DNA of 64,000 bases from Nissolia schottii (GCA_003254905.1 QANU01098975.1:654640-718639), one strand, 5' to 3'. Shown: positions 34,893 to 47,714, counted from the first letter of the stretch. Numbers and translations: made by a program. The notes: generated from the letters alone by a model not told the origin.

Positions 34893-34960
34893 GATAAGAT
34901 ATTGCACTGTCTGTCCTACCACCACGTCGTCTTTTGTGGTTTACTTCCCATAAATATATA
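34893..34960 (+). promoter_or_regulatory. Light-type promoter elements of psbTn
   Basis: An I-box-like GATAAGAT (34893), an ACGT core in CCACGTCG (34922) and a TATA-like ATAAATATATA (34950-34960) lie 80-147 bp before the start codon. I-boxes and ACGT elements are typical of nuclear photosynthesis genes; use here is inferred. Confidence 0.5.
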
Positions 34961-35039
34961 TTCATTCTATGATCCTTGCCTGCACTATAGAACGTGGCAA
35001 GGAGACTTAGCTTAGGAACGCGGATAAAACATTGTAGAA

Positions 35040-35543
35040 ATGGCATCAATCGCCACCGTGACAACAGCCACAATCCTTGGTGGCACAGCCGTCACAAACC
35101 ACCGATCTCCGGTTGCAGCGATGCAGAGGAGGAGGCTTGTTGTGGCCAATGCTTCCAAAGGAGTTGAAGGGGAAAAGATGGTCAGTTATCCCATATACTT
35201 ATTTCGTGCCTATATGCATCAAATACTATTACTTAAGACATTATTTTATGCGATATTAATTTTTTAAACTAAACGATAAGATTTTTTATTTTATTAATTA
35301 TTTTTTTATGCATTGTCTAAAACAGATTCTTTTATCTAAGATAAAATTTATTCAATCTTCTTAAATTAAAGGATCTTGATTAAAATTATTATAGTTATTT
35401 AAATATATAATTTTTTATTGAATACTATTTTATAAATTATTATATTTACTTATTGCACTGTGTTATTTTTAATAGTTATGTGCATCCTCGTGCAACATAG
35501 GTCAGTTATGATAACGGTGACAAGGGAAGGAGGAAATTGATGT

Positions 35544-35578
<35 letters not shown>

Positions 35579-35695
35579 TGCTCCGTTGCTGGGACTGCAG
35601 TGGCTGATGAGCCTAAACCGGGTACATCTGAAGCCAAGAAAAAGTATGCCCCTGTTTGTGTGACTATGCCCACGGCTAGGATTTGTCGCAAGTGA
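35040..35695 (+). CDS. psbTn: Photosystem II 5 kDa protein (PsbTn), chloroplast precursor
   Basis: A small lumenal subunit of photosystem II, encoded in the nucleus. Exon 1 (35040-35180, 47 codons) and exon 2 (35501-35695) join in phase 0 to 111 residues. Residues 1-~45 are a Ser/Thr/Ala/Arg-rich chloroplast transit peptide. Then come GRRKLMF and a run of ten Ala ending [11 protein letters not shown], a thylakoid-transfer signal with a twin arginine. The mature peptide starts at about DEPKPGT (residue 83) and ends [19 protein letters not shown] with two Cys (100, 109) that can form a disulfide, as in the family. The Ala run is encoded by pure GCT repeats. The 320-bp intron is bounded by a 10-bp direct repeat (GGTCAGTTAT). 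Confidence 0.93.
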
Positions 35696-36177
35696 GGGGG
35701 GAGCTTGAGTGTTTTTGTATACTTCTCTGTTTGATTGGATTTGGACCATGGGAGTTGTAATGTTTTGATCTGATTTTCCTCTCTATACTAGCTGTTCACA
35801 AAATGGGTCATTAACTTTGCCTATTTTCTCGGGGTTTTGACATTTAGGTATATTTGGGGGTTCTAAATATATGGGCTAGAATGAAAAATTACGAAAGTAT
35901 GAGGCAAATTTCTGAAATCGCCACTGTGCAAGGTAATTTCAGAAAATTAAAAAAAAAAAAGATCTAAAATCGCAACACCTTGTTTACATCTCTTTACATT
36001 TTAAATTTTTTTTATTAAAACGACGTAGTTTTGCTTTTTTTTTTTTTTAAAAAAAAAAACATGACCCGACCAGGTCTTCCAAACTAGGTTGAGTCATTAA
36101 TTTTTATGAAAATCGGCTGGGTCACACTGAGTTTAGAATATGGCCAATCCAATGAGATAACATGCTCGGTCCCATGG
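35696..36177. other. 3' flank of psbTn, no gene seen
   Basis: 3' untranslated region, then A and T homopolymer runs near 35950-36060. Nothing else recognised. Confidence 0.5.
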
Positions 36178-36470
36178 TGTAACATCCAGCTTTTTCTTAG
36201 CAAAGATTTCGCAAAACAAATACATATATAAGCCCTCGATGTATGTTAGAAGTGGGAACCACAAATTCTTATACTAAAACGCTTGTAAAGGCAATAGTTC
36301 ACAATTTTGCGAAATTTTGCAGACACCGAATTAATTGCCTTTCTTTACCGGGATTTAACGATGTATCAAAGGTATTCGTATAGAACACTCTTGTGAAACT
36401 AAATATATGAATACCTTAGATTGACTTAAATTCCAAATCACATTTTCCTGTCTGAATGCCTAGGCACAAC
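36178..36470 (+). repeat. Truncated long LTR, TGTAACATCC end
   Basis: Starts TGTAACATCCAGCTTTTTC and continues AAGATTTCGCAAAACAAATA and ATTTTGCAGAC. This matches the reverse complement of the right end of the solo LTR at 31002-34247. Similarity fades by about 36470, and the rest of the LTR is missing. Confidence 0.7.
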
Positions 36471-37298
36471 AGGTAGATGATTTCAGTGAAAGTATGTTCC
36501 CACAAAATAACAAAAATGTTACATTTACACCTAATTTTATATACCCAGACATACAACATTAATAATGCACAATATTTATTCTCATGAGCGCATAAACATT
36601 ATAAACTTACAGATGATATTCTCAATTATACTTAATTAAGTGCACAAACATTACGGGTATTAAAACACAAATTTTATGTACATAAATATAGGGTGCATGT
36701 ATGGTGTGTATTTTTTGGTGTACGTGTAACAATACTCACAAAATAATTTATACATGTATGTTGCGGCAATATCAGGTTGCTTTGTCTATAGTGAATACTG
36801 AATAGAGCCTGCATGTTGCATTATAGTAGTTAGTGATTCTTATTTGCTTCTGTTGCCATATATATTTACATTTATTGTGCAGCTGCTATAGCCTATAGAT
36901 ATTGTTTTTCCATAATTAGAATAGATAGCTGTTAGGAGGAGGAAAATCAGCATTGTTATCAGCCTAGAATTTTACTAAATCAGTTTAGAAATCCCTGTAA
37001 ATCTATCCTCGTCTCCCTGTAAATCTGCCCAGATTTCAACCCATGATCTTTGTACTTTATATGTTGAATGCAAAGTCTGCCAAAGGGAGCAGCCATTCAG
37101 ATTGAACATTTGATATGGTAACAAAGCTTGGGTTTTAGAGCTTATGAAATTCATTCTTGGAATCTCTTCTTGGTTATAGGATCTTGTTAGAACATCTGGG
37201 TGTTGTCTTTGGTACTTTTGGGTACTTTCTAATTTCTTTCTTGGGTCATTTGGACTACAGTCTCACTGCAATTTCAATTTTTTTTTCTTTCTCATCTC

Positions 37299-40200
37299 TT
37301 GGTATCTTGCTATCTTTTTGACATGGATGGTAGCAATTATGATTTTTGTGTTAGATTCCAATTGTTTGTCACTGGAAAGGAGTTGTGGGGACAAATAGAT
37401 GGCGCCACAAAAGCGCCTACTGATGCTGCACAATTGGCTCAATGGAAAGTCAAGGATGCAAGGGTGATGTCTTGGATCACTACGTCTTGTGATCAAACAA
37501 ATCGTCCTTCGCTTAAGCCCATATAAAATTGCCAAAACTGTGGGAGTATTTGAAGAAGGTCTACAATCAAATAAAGTCAGCCAGACCAACGGGGGTTGGT
37601 ACAAGTGGTAAGCGGCTTGGTATCACTTAAGCAAAGTCCCAAATTCGATACTTGTGAACGCAATTATTCCCGCTGAGAGACTCACCCGCCATAGCCAGGT
37701 GCGCGACCCGGATTGACCCGGATTAGTCAAGTCTAAGCCTTGGATACCAGGCAGACAACCTAAAAAAATAAAGTCAACCAGAAGATTTCAATTAGATTTC
37801 AATTAGAGTGTGAGATTGCTAATTACACTCAAGGCAACTTTGTCTATTCAGGAGTATTTTTCTGGTTGTCAAAATCTCTCTAGGTTGAATTTTTTGACAT
37901 TGTGCTACAATTTCCAAATAATCTCTCTCTATTGTCTTGGTGTTCATGCGACTAGCCAAGAAGGTTAGTTTTTGAAGAAGCTGCAATTTGATTTTGAGAA
38001 TGTTTGTTCCAATTTGATGAGCCGTGATCCTCCTCTTACCTTGGGTGGCCAGTTGCTTCGTGAAGAGTAGCACCTTCTTAGTCAAGCCAATCTAGAACAA
38101 GACAAGCAGATTGCCACACGTGTGGCATTTGTGGTTCAAGGAAAAGGCAAGAGGTAGGGAAATGAGCAAGGTTCTGTGTTTTAGTTGTAAGAACCAAGGT
38201 CATATTGCAGCAAATTGTACCAAAAATTCTGCAATTACTTCAAAAAGTGCTCAATTTGGCTTCAAAATCATAAGATCACTGTATTTCAAGCCACTATTGA
38301 CACGTTTGCTATTGATCAGATTGCAAATGTGGCCTCAACTGTACCAACAACTAATCAAAATGTTGCACTGTTAGTTCTAACTTTTGAAATAGTGTAGCAA
38401 ACGATTATCACGACTTTTTCAACTTGGGGATTCAAGGTAATGGTAATTTTAAAACTAAGCATTGACTTATTGATTATGCAAAATCAAATCATATGGTCAG
38501 TTCAATCAACTTGCTGAAAATTTTTTGTCCGTATCATGGGTCAGAACAAATCCAGGTTGCTAATGGCAATATTATACATGTACCTATTTCTGTTGTTGAA
38601 GATGTTCCTCCTATTTTCAACAATGCTATTGTATTAACAGGACTTTCTGATAAGCTTTCAGTTGGACAATTAGTTGAAAATGACTATGATGTACATTTTT
38701 CTCCGTGATGGCTGATTTGTGCAGGATCAGGTGTTGGGGATTGTGATTGTGAAGTGGCCTAAAGTTGGACCACTCTTTCCTCTACACATTTCGATTCCTA
38801 GTCGTGTTGCTTTAACTTCTGTCGTTGTCAATAAAAGTGAAATGTGGCATGTTTGAGATATCTCAATTCTATTGTTTTGTCTCGCTTGTTCACCTCAAGT
38901 TTATTGAGAAACATTGATAAGATACCCTTGTCTCGTCTCTTTATTGATTGTTCTACTTGTTAATTAGAAAGAAGTAAAAATAGTCGTGAAACAAATGGTT
39001 TTGATATTATTCACAGTGATGTTTGGGGAATTTCTCCTGTTATTTCTCATGCACAATATAAATACTTTGTGACGTTCATTGATGACTTCAACTGATTTAC
39101 TTGGATTCATTTCCTTTGTTCTAAATTTGAGCTCTTTCAAGTTTTTAAAACATTTCTCACATATGTTAAACTCAATTTGCTTTTGTTATTAAGAGTTCTT
39201 TGATTTGATTATGGTGGAGAATACATGTCTAATGAATTTCATGATTTCTTGAATAAAAAAAAGGTATTCTCTCACTATGTTCTTGTCCATATACACCTCA
39301 ACAAATTGGCATGGCAGAATGCAAAAAATCATCTTTTAGATGTGGTTCGTACTTTGTTACTTGAATCTTGAGTTTGACTTAAATTTTGGGTTGAAGCTTT
39401 ATCTAAAGGAGTTTATCTAATTAGACGGTTGCCTTCTCAGACATTAAATCTGGATTCTCCTTACTTTTGCCTTTATCATAGATATCTTGATTTCAAGCAT
39501 TTGCATACCTTTGGTTGCGTTTGTTTTGTTCACTTGCCTTCCCATGAACATCACAAACCTTCTGGGCAATCTATTAAATGTGCTTTTGGGGGGGGGGGGT
39601 TACAACAATAATCACAAAGGTTTTGCTTGCTATGATCCTGGTTCTACAAGAATTTGGATATCTCATTATTATTATTATTTTTAAATCAATATTTCTTCCC
39701 AAGACATGTTTGCTCAACACTTGAAGTTGCTATTCTCCCAAATTTTGATGATGTTTTTCAGCAGTTCACGCTTGGATGTGTATCAATGGCATCCTCACTT
39801 GCCCCTTCTAATCCAGCCCCTACAATTGATCCTGCCCCTAATGCACTGAGATGGGATACCCGAGTCTCTTGTCCTCCTCAATGATATCACTCTCAAACAT
39901 CATTTATTAATAATTTGTCCACCGATTTGTCCATTTTAGTTCCATAACCATTCACAAGTAGCCAAAGATGAATGTTGGCAAAGAGCAATGCAGGAGGAAT
40001 TTAAGGCTCTTCAGGAGAATTAGACGTGAGACATTGTTCAATGTTCAACTAATGTCAAACCTACTGGATGTGAATTGGTTTACTCAATTAAACTTCAATC
40101 TAATGGGTCTTTGGATTGTTACATGGCTCAGTTAGTTGCCTTGGGTCATTGACAAGAGACTGCCATTGACTATTAGGAGTTTTTCTTGTGGCCAAAATGA

Positions 40201-41264
40201 CTACAATGTGAACAATTCTTGCAATTGCTGCCTCACAAGGTTGGCCACTTCAACAATTTGATGTCAAAAATGCTTTTCTTCATGGTGGTCTCAAAAAGAA
40301 AATTTACATGATCTCTCTTTATGGTTTGTTTTACTCTTCTACTTCTAAAGTTTGTAAGTTGAATCCCTCTTTATATAGTATAAACAGGATCTTCGAGCAT
40401 GGTTCAAGAGGTTTCATTCTACTTTGCTTCAATTTAACCTTGTGCAAAACAAATATGACCCTTCATTATTTCTTTCAAAGACTACTATTGGAATAGTCCT
40501 TTGGTATATGTGGATGACTAGGACTGACTCTTTATTGATTACTCAGCTTCAGTAGCATCTTCAAGATTCTTTTCATATGAAGGACCTTGTTACCCTTACT
40601 TATTTTCTGGGATTGGAAGTACACACTGACTCTTCTGACATTTTCTTACACCAAGATAAATACTTACACGATTTGATTATGTTAACTGATCTTCCAGAAT
40701 TTTCATCAAGTGAATGTTAAGTATCATGTTGACGAGGGCAAACAACTTTCAGATCCTTTGTTGTATCGACAACTGGTGGGTATCCTAAACTACTTAACAA
40801 TTACAAGGCTTGATATCTATTTTGCTATATAATAGTTTAGTCAATTTATGCACTCTCCAAGACATCTACACATGGTAATTGTTGTTCGTTGTATCGTCAG
40901 ATATCTCAAGGGTGCTACTTGTTGTGGCTTATTCTTGCCTGATGGTTCTCCTATGTTCCTTGTTGCTTATTGTAATGCAGATTGGGCGGGTTGCCCTGGC
41001 ACCTGTCTATTTGTCTCTAGTTAGTGCATGTTTCTTGGGAATTCTTTGATTTCATGGAAGAGTAAGAAACAAGATTGTGTCTTCAAGTCCTCTATTGAGT
41101 CAGAATATCGTGCTATGTGTGCTGCATGTTTCGAAATAACTTGGCATCGGGGATTATTGAATGAGCTAGGCTTTTCTTAGTTTGATCCCACCTCTCTTCA
41201 TGCAGATAACACAAGTGCAATTCAAATTGCTACAAATATAGTCTATCACGAGCGTACTAAACAC
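37299..41264 (+). pseudogene. Copia gag-pol remnant
   Basis: In order: gag (NYDFCVRFQLFVTGKELWGQ, 37321 on); an intact-looking zinc knuckle CFSCKNQGHIAANC (38178-38220); protease-adjacent SNHMVSSINLL (38484 on); integrase (IIHSDVWGISP near 39007, YTPQQIGMAE near 39290); reverse transcriptase pieces (near 39960-40520, with FDVKNAFLHG near 40257); RNase H (SSIESEYRAMCAA near 41090, KHIEV near 41260). Dozens of stops and shifts occur. A 12-base G run near 39589 sits inside the frame. Confidence 0.85.
37586..37766 (+). mobile_element. tRNA-derived SINE inserted in copia gag
   Basis: CCAACGGGGGTTGG ... CAGACAACC then an A run, with an A-box-like AAGTGGTAAGCGG and a decayed B box (AATTCGATACT). 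The 16-bp target duplication is AATAAAGTCAGCCAGA (37570-37585) and AATAAAGTCAACCAGA (37767-37782), one difference. Confidence 0.93.
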
Positions 41265-41440
41265 ATTGAAGTGATTCCACTAAATTAGTTTAGAAATTCC
41301 TGTAAATCCTTCCTCACATCCTTGTAAATCTTCCTTCACATCCATGTAAATTTGCCCAAATATCAGCCCATAATGTTTGTACTTTACTCTATATATTGAA
41401 TGCAAAGTCTGCCAAAGGGAGCAGACATTCAGGTTGAATA

Positions 41441-41954
41441 TTTGGTAGCTTGTAATATGTTACTGACTTAAATATGCTTTGGTTTTCTGATAAATTTTTT
41501 AGAACTGGTTTTTGTCCAAACATTATAAATTACATGATTTTAATTACTGCTGTTAGTGAGATTCTGTTAATTGTTAATGTAGTTAAAGAGTAAGGAGTGT
41601 CATGTGAGCAATGTCATTTGAGCAAATGAAGAATGAAGTTGTCTCCAAATTATGACCCATCCACCATCTAAAATTGGGTTAAATAATGGGCTATGTGTTG
41701 GGTCAATTTGTTTTACTTACGTAACATTGTTGATGTAACATATGTCAGTGTGTAACAGAGTTTTAATAGCAACAAAGAAAAAAATTACGTAATTTATGAT
41801 ATGTTTGGACTAAAATTAAAAAATAAAATAAAAATGAGGGACCTGAACCAAATTTTGGAAACTTGTTTGGACCAAAACATATTTAAAGCTTTAAAAGAAT
41901 TATATCTCATGTGATACTACTTGGGGGTTTATGTATAATCATTATACTTTGAGC
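41441..41954. other. Spacer downstream of the copia element
   Basis: AT-rich, no gene or repeat end recognised. Confidence 0.4.
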
Positions 41955-41969
41955 ATCGCTTTCATCTTT

Positions 41970-42156
41970 TTTTTTTAGGTTGCCTGCCTGGTATCCAAGG
42001 CATAGCCTTGACTAATCCGGGTCAACCCAAGTTACGTATCTTAGCCATGTCGGGTGAGTCTCCCAACGGGGATAACTGCGAACACAAGATCTCGAACTCA
42101 GGACCTTGCTTAAGCGATACCAGGCCACTTACCACTTGGACCAACCCCCCGTTGGT
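41970..42156 (-). mobile_element. tRNA-derived SINE, minus strand
   Basis: A T run then AGGTTGCCTGCCTGG ... CCCCCCGTTGGT, the reverse complement of the copies at 26361 and 37586. The target duplication is ATCGCTTTCATCTTT (41955-41969) and ATCGCTCTCATCTTT (42157-42171), one difference. It lies ~240 bp past the polygalacturonase stop codon. Confidence 0.93.
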
Positions 42157-42397
42157 ATCGCTCTCATCTTTGTCATGTACCTTTTTTATTCACTCGTGCT
42201 TCTTTTCCCCCTTTATTCACGGCCAAACTACGTTACAAAATAAAAGCAAGACAAAAAGTTCGCTCAACTATATTACTTGAAGTTATTGAATCAATTGCGT
42301 CTTCAAATTTTAGCGTGACATGAATATGCCCGTGCGGCTTGTTCTGAATAACTGATTTGGTGATTACAAATCATAACAACTTCACTCTTCCTTTTCT

Positions 42398-45300
42398 TCA
42401 CAAAGAGCATTGAGGATAGAACTCTCCTCTGTTGGCATATCTAACATTCTCACATGTGGCGACGGCGCCGCCGCCGCTGCCTTCCGGTGTTAGAACCACG
42501 TCTTGCAGATAGATTGCGCGGCAAGGAACCGTCTTGCTGCAGTCGAATTTGATTGCCACTTCTGAGGCACTTGTTCCTCTTATGTTTTGGTACACCAAAT
42601 TGCTCAATTGCACTGCTGATTCCTTCAATTTTCAGAAAGATGGTTGTGATTATGATGAATTTCATGCAGTGCTAGGAAAAAGGAAAGAAAAAAAAATTGT
42701 TCCCTCTGAAGGGAGGGAAAATTACCTGCTCTTCACATGGTTCTTTCTGATCACAGTAGTTTTGATCTATAATTATGGGATTGGTCACATTTTCCATTGC
42801 TATGTTCGTAAATTTGATGTTTTTTGCATAACCAGAACCTCCCTGTGTTAATATTGAATGGAAATGTATAAGATACCATAACAAAACTAATATCTTTCAA
42901 AATAAGTACTCTTGTAATGTCATAAGTTGCATATAGTGAATTTTAAGAACATCTAATTTTTTTGGTGACAACCGACGTTGTGTACCGGCATTAAGGGATG
43001 TTATGGTAACGTCAAGTTGTAATAGACTTTACTCTTCTTTTGTTAGAGAGTTTTGAGCGTTTCTCAATTGTAAAATAAAGATATTTGTATGAAAGGAATC
43101 TTTTACAGCAATCATGTAAATACTAGTTAATACTTTGTAAGTTAAGATACAGAAAATATTATATGACTTTTTTGGCATTGCGCATAAAAAATTTGGCGGG
43201 GTAAATGTCATGCAATTCCACTTGAAACAAATGAGAGAGTTGATTTGCTGGTTCTAATTAGTTAAGGAGGAGAGACAGAAGGAAGTTGAACTGCACAATT
43301 TTTAAAATAAAAAAAATGCGTTTGACTTTTTTGAAGAAGGTTAAGATTTGGTGGATTGTTCAAACGTGCCAAACCTAGTTAGTTGAATTGTTGGAGGGTC
43401 AAATTTTGTTAAGTTATAATCCACCAGATTAAACTTGTCACACGGAATGTTGGCCCAAAGATAGAATCTTACAAAGTTGAAAGTTGCAAACCTTGTGAGC
43501 ACTATTGCCCCCTTCTAATCACTGGTCAACTTCCCAATGTGATAGTCTTAATTGTGCCTAAGATTTGGCAATTTAATCAAATTGTCCTTCAATTAATCTT
43601 TTATATATTCCTTGCTATGTTATGCAAAGCCTTTATTCCGAACCATTTCAAAATGTTATATTTTCAGTTGCTGAGTGCCAAATGGCAAAAAGACCAAACA
43701 CTTACCTGCCAAGTCTTTATTCTCACTCCATTAGTCGTTCCCTTTAATGTGGCTCTGTTCACTACCACGTTGGAGACTTGTGCTTCTGAGTTACCGGCTC
43801 CCAAGCTTCCAATGCTGCAAAATATTAATTCAACATCAACATTTTTAAGTTTTAACCAATCAATAAAAAAAATTGGCCTAAACAAAGCTGCAGCTTAGAT
43901 TTGTTCTTTTTTAGTAAATAATTAATTTATCATAACATTTTTATTTTAACATAAAATGGTCTTAAAGAAAATTTGACTTTGATTTTGTCTAAACATTTTA
44001 AAATTGACATTAATTTAATCCTAATTTAATGACCAAACTTGACCGATGTCAAATTTTAATTTTTTAAAACTAAATTAATATAAAAAAGATTTTTAGGACC
44101 AAATTCGCTTGAGAATAAAATTTTTAAGACTAATTTTTTTTGGGTTTAAACCTGATTCCGTGTCCGGGTCCACAAGTGATACCTGTAGCACGAACATTTT
44201 GAGAACCACTTACTATTGAAATACAGTCATCACCTTCAAAAAAAATAATAAAAAATTAGACTTCAATTTTTATAATTTCTTGCTTTGATGAGAATTTTAT
44301 TTACCTAAAAATGTTATATGTATCACAATATTTGGACAACTCTCTCACCAAAATATGGGTTTCACCACGGAGAGAGAAAATGTGAGTAGAGTGAGACCCA
44401 TGTTTTTACCAAAGAGTTGTTCAAAATGTTATCCAAATGTTATCGTACATTTAACATTCTTCTTATTTATTTACCGGTGGCAATAACACTGTTGCTTATG
44501 ATTATATTTTGTGTCTCTGTGACGTGAATTCCATCAGTGTTAGGGCTATCCCCTGGCGCTGTGACCACAAGATTTGATGCTGTAACGTTGGAGCATTTCT
44601 GGAATCTAACATGCATTTGTTGTGCATTTTTGAACCTTATGTTTTCCACTCTCAAGTTGTTGCATTCATTGAAAATCACAGCCTAATTAAGCAACAAAAT
44701 TTTCCAGAAATTAAGTAAAGTCTGTAATAAGGAATACTAAAATTCTTGATTTATATGAATATTATTAACTTACAGTTGGTGCTGCTTTACATGGCTGTGA
44801 TAGTGAAACAACAGAAGAAAAGCAAAGAAATCAAGGTTAGTGTTGATAATCACAAAAATAAAAAATATAAACGAAAATGAGAAGAAAACCTTAGCTATGA
44901 ATATTTATTTATATGTTGGTTTGGTTCGTTAAAGTCATTAGGAATAATCTAATGACGAGAGATTTAAATAATACGTATGAGGTTAGAAGTTTAAATCTCA
45001 ATACCACGGATATAAAAAAAATATATTGGTTCATTAAAAATCGAAAGCCACCACATTACTCACAAGACTTGTGTTAATTTTGCAAGAATTCGGCCACCAA
45101 ATCTGCCCATTGCCATTGATGGTGCCACCACCATCGACTCTGAGACTCGTAACATTATCAAACAAGATCCAGAGTCGTCTATCATTTTCGTAGGCTGAAA
45201 TTTTAGGCCATGCTCTGATTCTTCCATATATCTAACATGATCATGAACCAAGGAGAACGTGACAATAATCACAATGAATTACTTCTTAACAACATGGGAC

Positions 45301-45717
45301 GGGTAATAAATATCAACTAATTTCTCAACAAACAGCACTTTGGCAGCGGTTCTTATATATGCTATATATGTTGAGATAGAAAATGACAATACGTGTCTCT
45401 TGTGTCCCTCAATTTCGGAGTTACAAAAGTCTACGCAGCCTCTTCTTTCTTAAGTGGAGGAACCAAACGTATGATACCTTGTAAGAACAAAGCTTCTCAC
45501 CTTAAATGCAGTATTGGGTTGGCATGGGCCTGAAAATTTGATTGGCTTAAGATGATAGACCCTCGTTTTAGGAACCACAAGAGCACCCCCTGTTGAACAT
45601 GCTTCGTTCCATGCCTTCTCAAATGCCTAAATTGGCAGAGAAAAGAAAAAGAGAATAGAAGAGAAAGAATAAAGAGATTTTAGAATTGAATTTAATGGAC
45701 TTTCATATGATAAAAGG

Positions 45718-45748
<31 letters not shown>

Positions 45749-46051
45749 TATGAANTATATATATATATATATATATATTCCTCATGTTTGTTTGTTTATG
45801 TATGATACCTCATTATCACCATCTCTTCCATGATCACTAGCTTTTGGTCGTCCATAGTCATCAACATTAAAAGTTCTTTGAGATCTAGAAGATGATGGGC
45901 TTGATCGATGATGAGACCTTGACATGATACCAAAATGTTCATGTTTTGTGTAACGATGATTTGTTTGGCTATGCGCTTCCTCTATGTAAGAGCCGAAAGA
46001 GAAGAACATGATGGAAAGTGAAAGAACTACACCTCGTGGATGCATTCTCAT
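42398..46051 (-). CDS. Secreted polygalacturonase (GH28)
   Basis: Hydrolyses the alpha-1,4-galacturonan backbone of pectin in the cell wall. Nine exons join in phase to 432 residues: 46051-45809, 45626-45501, 45231-45064, 44794-44774, 44682-44475, 44233-44152, 43814-43706, 42842-42726, 42622-42398. Residues 1-~28 form a signal peptide ([16 protein letters not shown]). A basic/Ser-rich stretch follows, then the GH28 start [20 protein letters not shown]. All four catalytic motifs are present: SPNTDG (233-237), GDDCIS (256-261), GPGHGIS (277-283) and RIK (314-316). The C-terminus is [18 protein letters not shown]. Exon 4 is only 21 nt (PCKAAPT). It resembles the Arabidopsis At1g48100 group, from recall. 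Nothing looks broken, so the gene is probably functional. Confidence 0.94.
45720..45779. repeat. TA/CA microsatellite in polygalacturonase intron 1
   Basis: TA repeats, then a short ACACACACA, then more TA repeats, with one N near 45756. Confidence 0.95.
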
Positions 46052-47406
46052 GTTTCACTTTTATAAGAAAAAAGAACAACCTCAAGGAAAAAAAAAATTA
46101 AGTTGCAAAGGGTGATAGAGAAGGTTTGTGAGGTAAATGCCAAAGAAATTAGAGCTATATATTTGTAGTGAAGTTGGATTCTTGTTGATGTCTAACTCTG
46201 AGTAGAGAATGGTGGGCCAAGTATAGGAGGTAGGTTAATTTGCAAGTGCTCTAATTTAGGTGGGAGATTGAGCCTACAAAATTAATTTAAGCAGTTACAA
46301 TTTGTCTCAATTTTCAATATAATTCACTCTTTGATTGAGTTAAACTTAAATTTTTTTACAAATAAACAGTCTCAAGCTAATCTTTTTAAATGTTTTTTCA
46401 CAATATTTATGAACACAATTATGACAAGAAAATGTCACTTTAAGTGAAATGGATTTTAAAAGTGATGTTAATAAATAGATTGACCTTTAAATTCTCTCCT
46501 TTTCCTCTATTAAATAATATTTAAAGATTTTACAGGTTTCCTTTAACCCTTCAAGTTATAAATTCTTGTTCATTTTACAGGTTTAATAACTCAAAATCAG
46601 ACATGGTTTGCAACCCCTGTGCTGGGGAGGTGCCAGAATTTGAAATCAACATTTCTTTTTCTAAATACAAATGAAGGAAAATGAAGCCGGGTTAGTTATT
46701 TTCTGGTGCTTTGTGCTTGTTTACCAACAATCAAGCATTTTGTGCATGGTTACCAACACCATCAAGCATTTTGTGCTGCTCGTTTCTATTACATTCATGT
46801 ATCTACGATTGAGTGCTACACCAGAATTGGTACCATAATGTGCGTATTCAACATTTGCTCCACAAGTGAAAGGAGAATAATTAATTTGACGTAACGTTTT
46901 TATTTTGAAATTGACTTTGTCATGAATTTTTATTTTATATGAATTTAGCTCTAATGATTTTATTAGAGAATAATTTGGTTCTAAAATAAATTGAGATTAA
47001 TTTATTCTAACATTTCAAAATTTGGCATCAATTTAATACGACTATTTACATGAGAAAATTAGTGGAATTTGATGGTATGACTAAATTAAGGTCCAAATAA
47101 AAATGTTAAGGATAAATTGATTATTTATTATACTTTTAAAGAAAAAAAATATTTTAAATCAGGCAGCACTTAACTAGTCACTCATTTATTTATTCATTTC
47201 ATTATAGAATTAGCTAAAATTAGGGTAGTATTTGATTTCAAATAAACTAGACAAAGACATCATAAAATGTTTGAAGAATTAGACAAAGAGAAATAAAAAG
47301 TTAAGGTTTTTTTTTTAAACGACAATAAAACGAATTCATTAAAAGACGACTCAACCCAAAAAAAAAAAAAAGGAAGCAAGAGTATAATACAATTCATCAT
47401 CCACCC
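46052..47406. other. Upstream region of the polygalacturonase gene
   Basis: A TATA-like ATATATAG on the minus strand (about 46153-46160) lies ~105 bp before the start codon. A short imperfect duplication of a CAAGCATTTTGTGC block occurs at 46732-46779. The rest is AT-rich with no gene seen. Confidence 0.45.
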
Positions 47407-47579
47407 TGTTGAAATTCATGGTACCAGGAGAGAAAAGAGAGAAAATGAAACTGAATGTGTAAAATGAAATTGAGAGAATGAGAAACTTGGTACAAATTAC
47501 AAGTAGTGTAGGCCTATATATAGGCTCTTGATAAACCACTAACAATTAGCTAATTAGCTATCATCTATATATTCTAATA
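47407..47579 (-). repeat. 3' LTR of the small copia-type element
   Basis: On the plus strand it reads TGTTGAAATTCATGG ... ATATTCTAATA. It differs from 53152-53324 at only a few positions. Confidence 0.9.
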
Positions 47580-47714
47580 CCCCCCCGCAAGCTGGACCAT
47601 GTGCACTAACATGTCCAGCTTGGAAACAACGATACAAAGAAAAATCAAATAGCAACACAATGCTAAGAAAATGATTGAAAACCAGCCGCAACCACCGAAG
47701 TTCCTAGTTCCTGG

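Larger units (their letters stand above)
36930..41440 (+). mobile_element. Ty1/copia retrotransposon, heavily decayed
   Basis: The left LTR (36930-37108, TGTTAGGAGG...TTGAACA) is followed by a primer-site-like TGGTAACAAAGC (37116-37127). The right LTR remnant (~41273-41440) repeats TTTAGAAAT, ATTGAATGCAAAGTCTGCC and AAAGGGAGCAGACATTCAGG. It lacks the LTR start and polypurine tract, so RNase H sequence runs directly into mid-LTR. A SINE is inserted at 37586. Confidence 0.85.

Noticed and set aside
35450-35749. Minus-strand frames over psbTn exon 2
   Set aside because: Shadows of the real exon; the Ser or Ala runs come from the GCT repeat.
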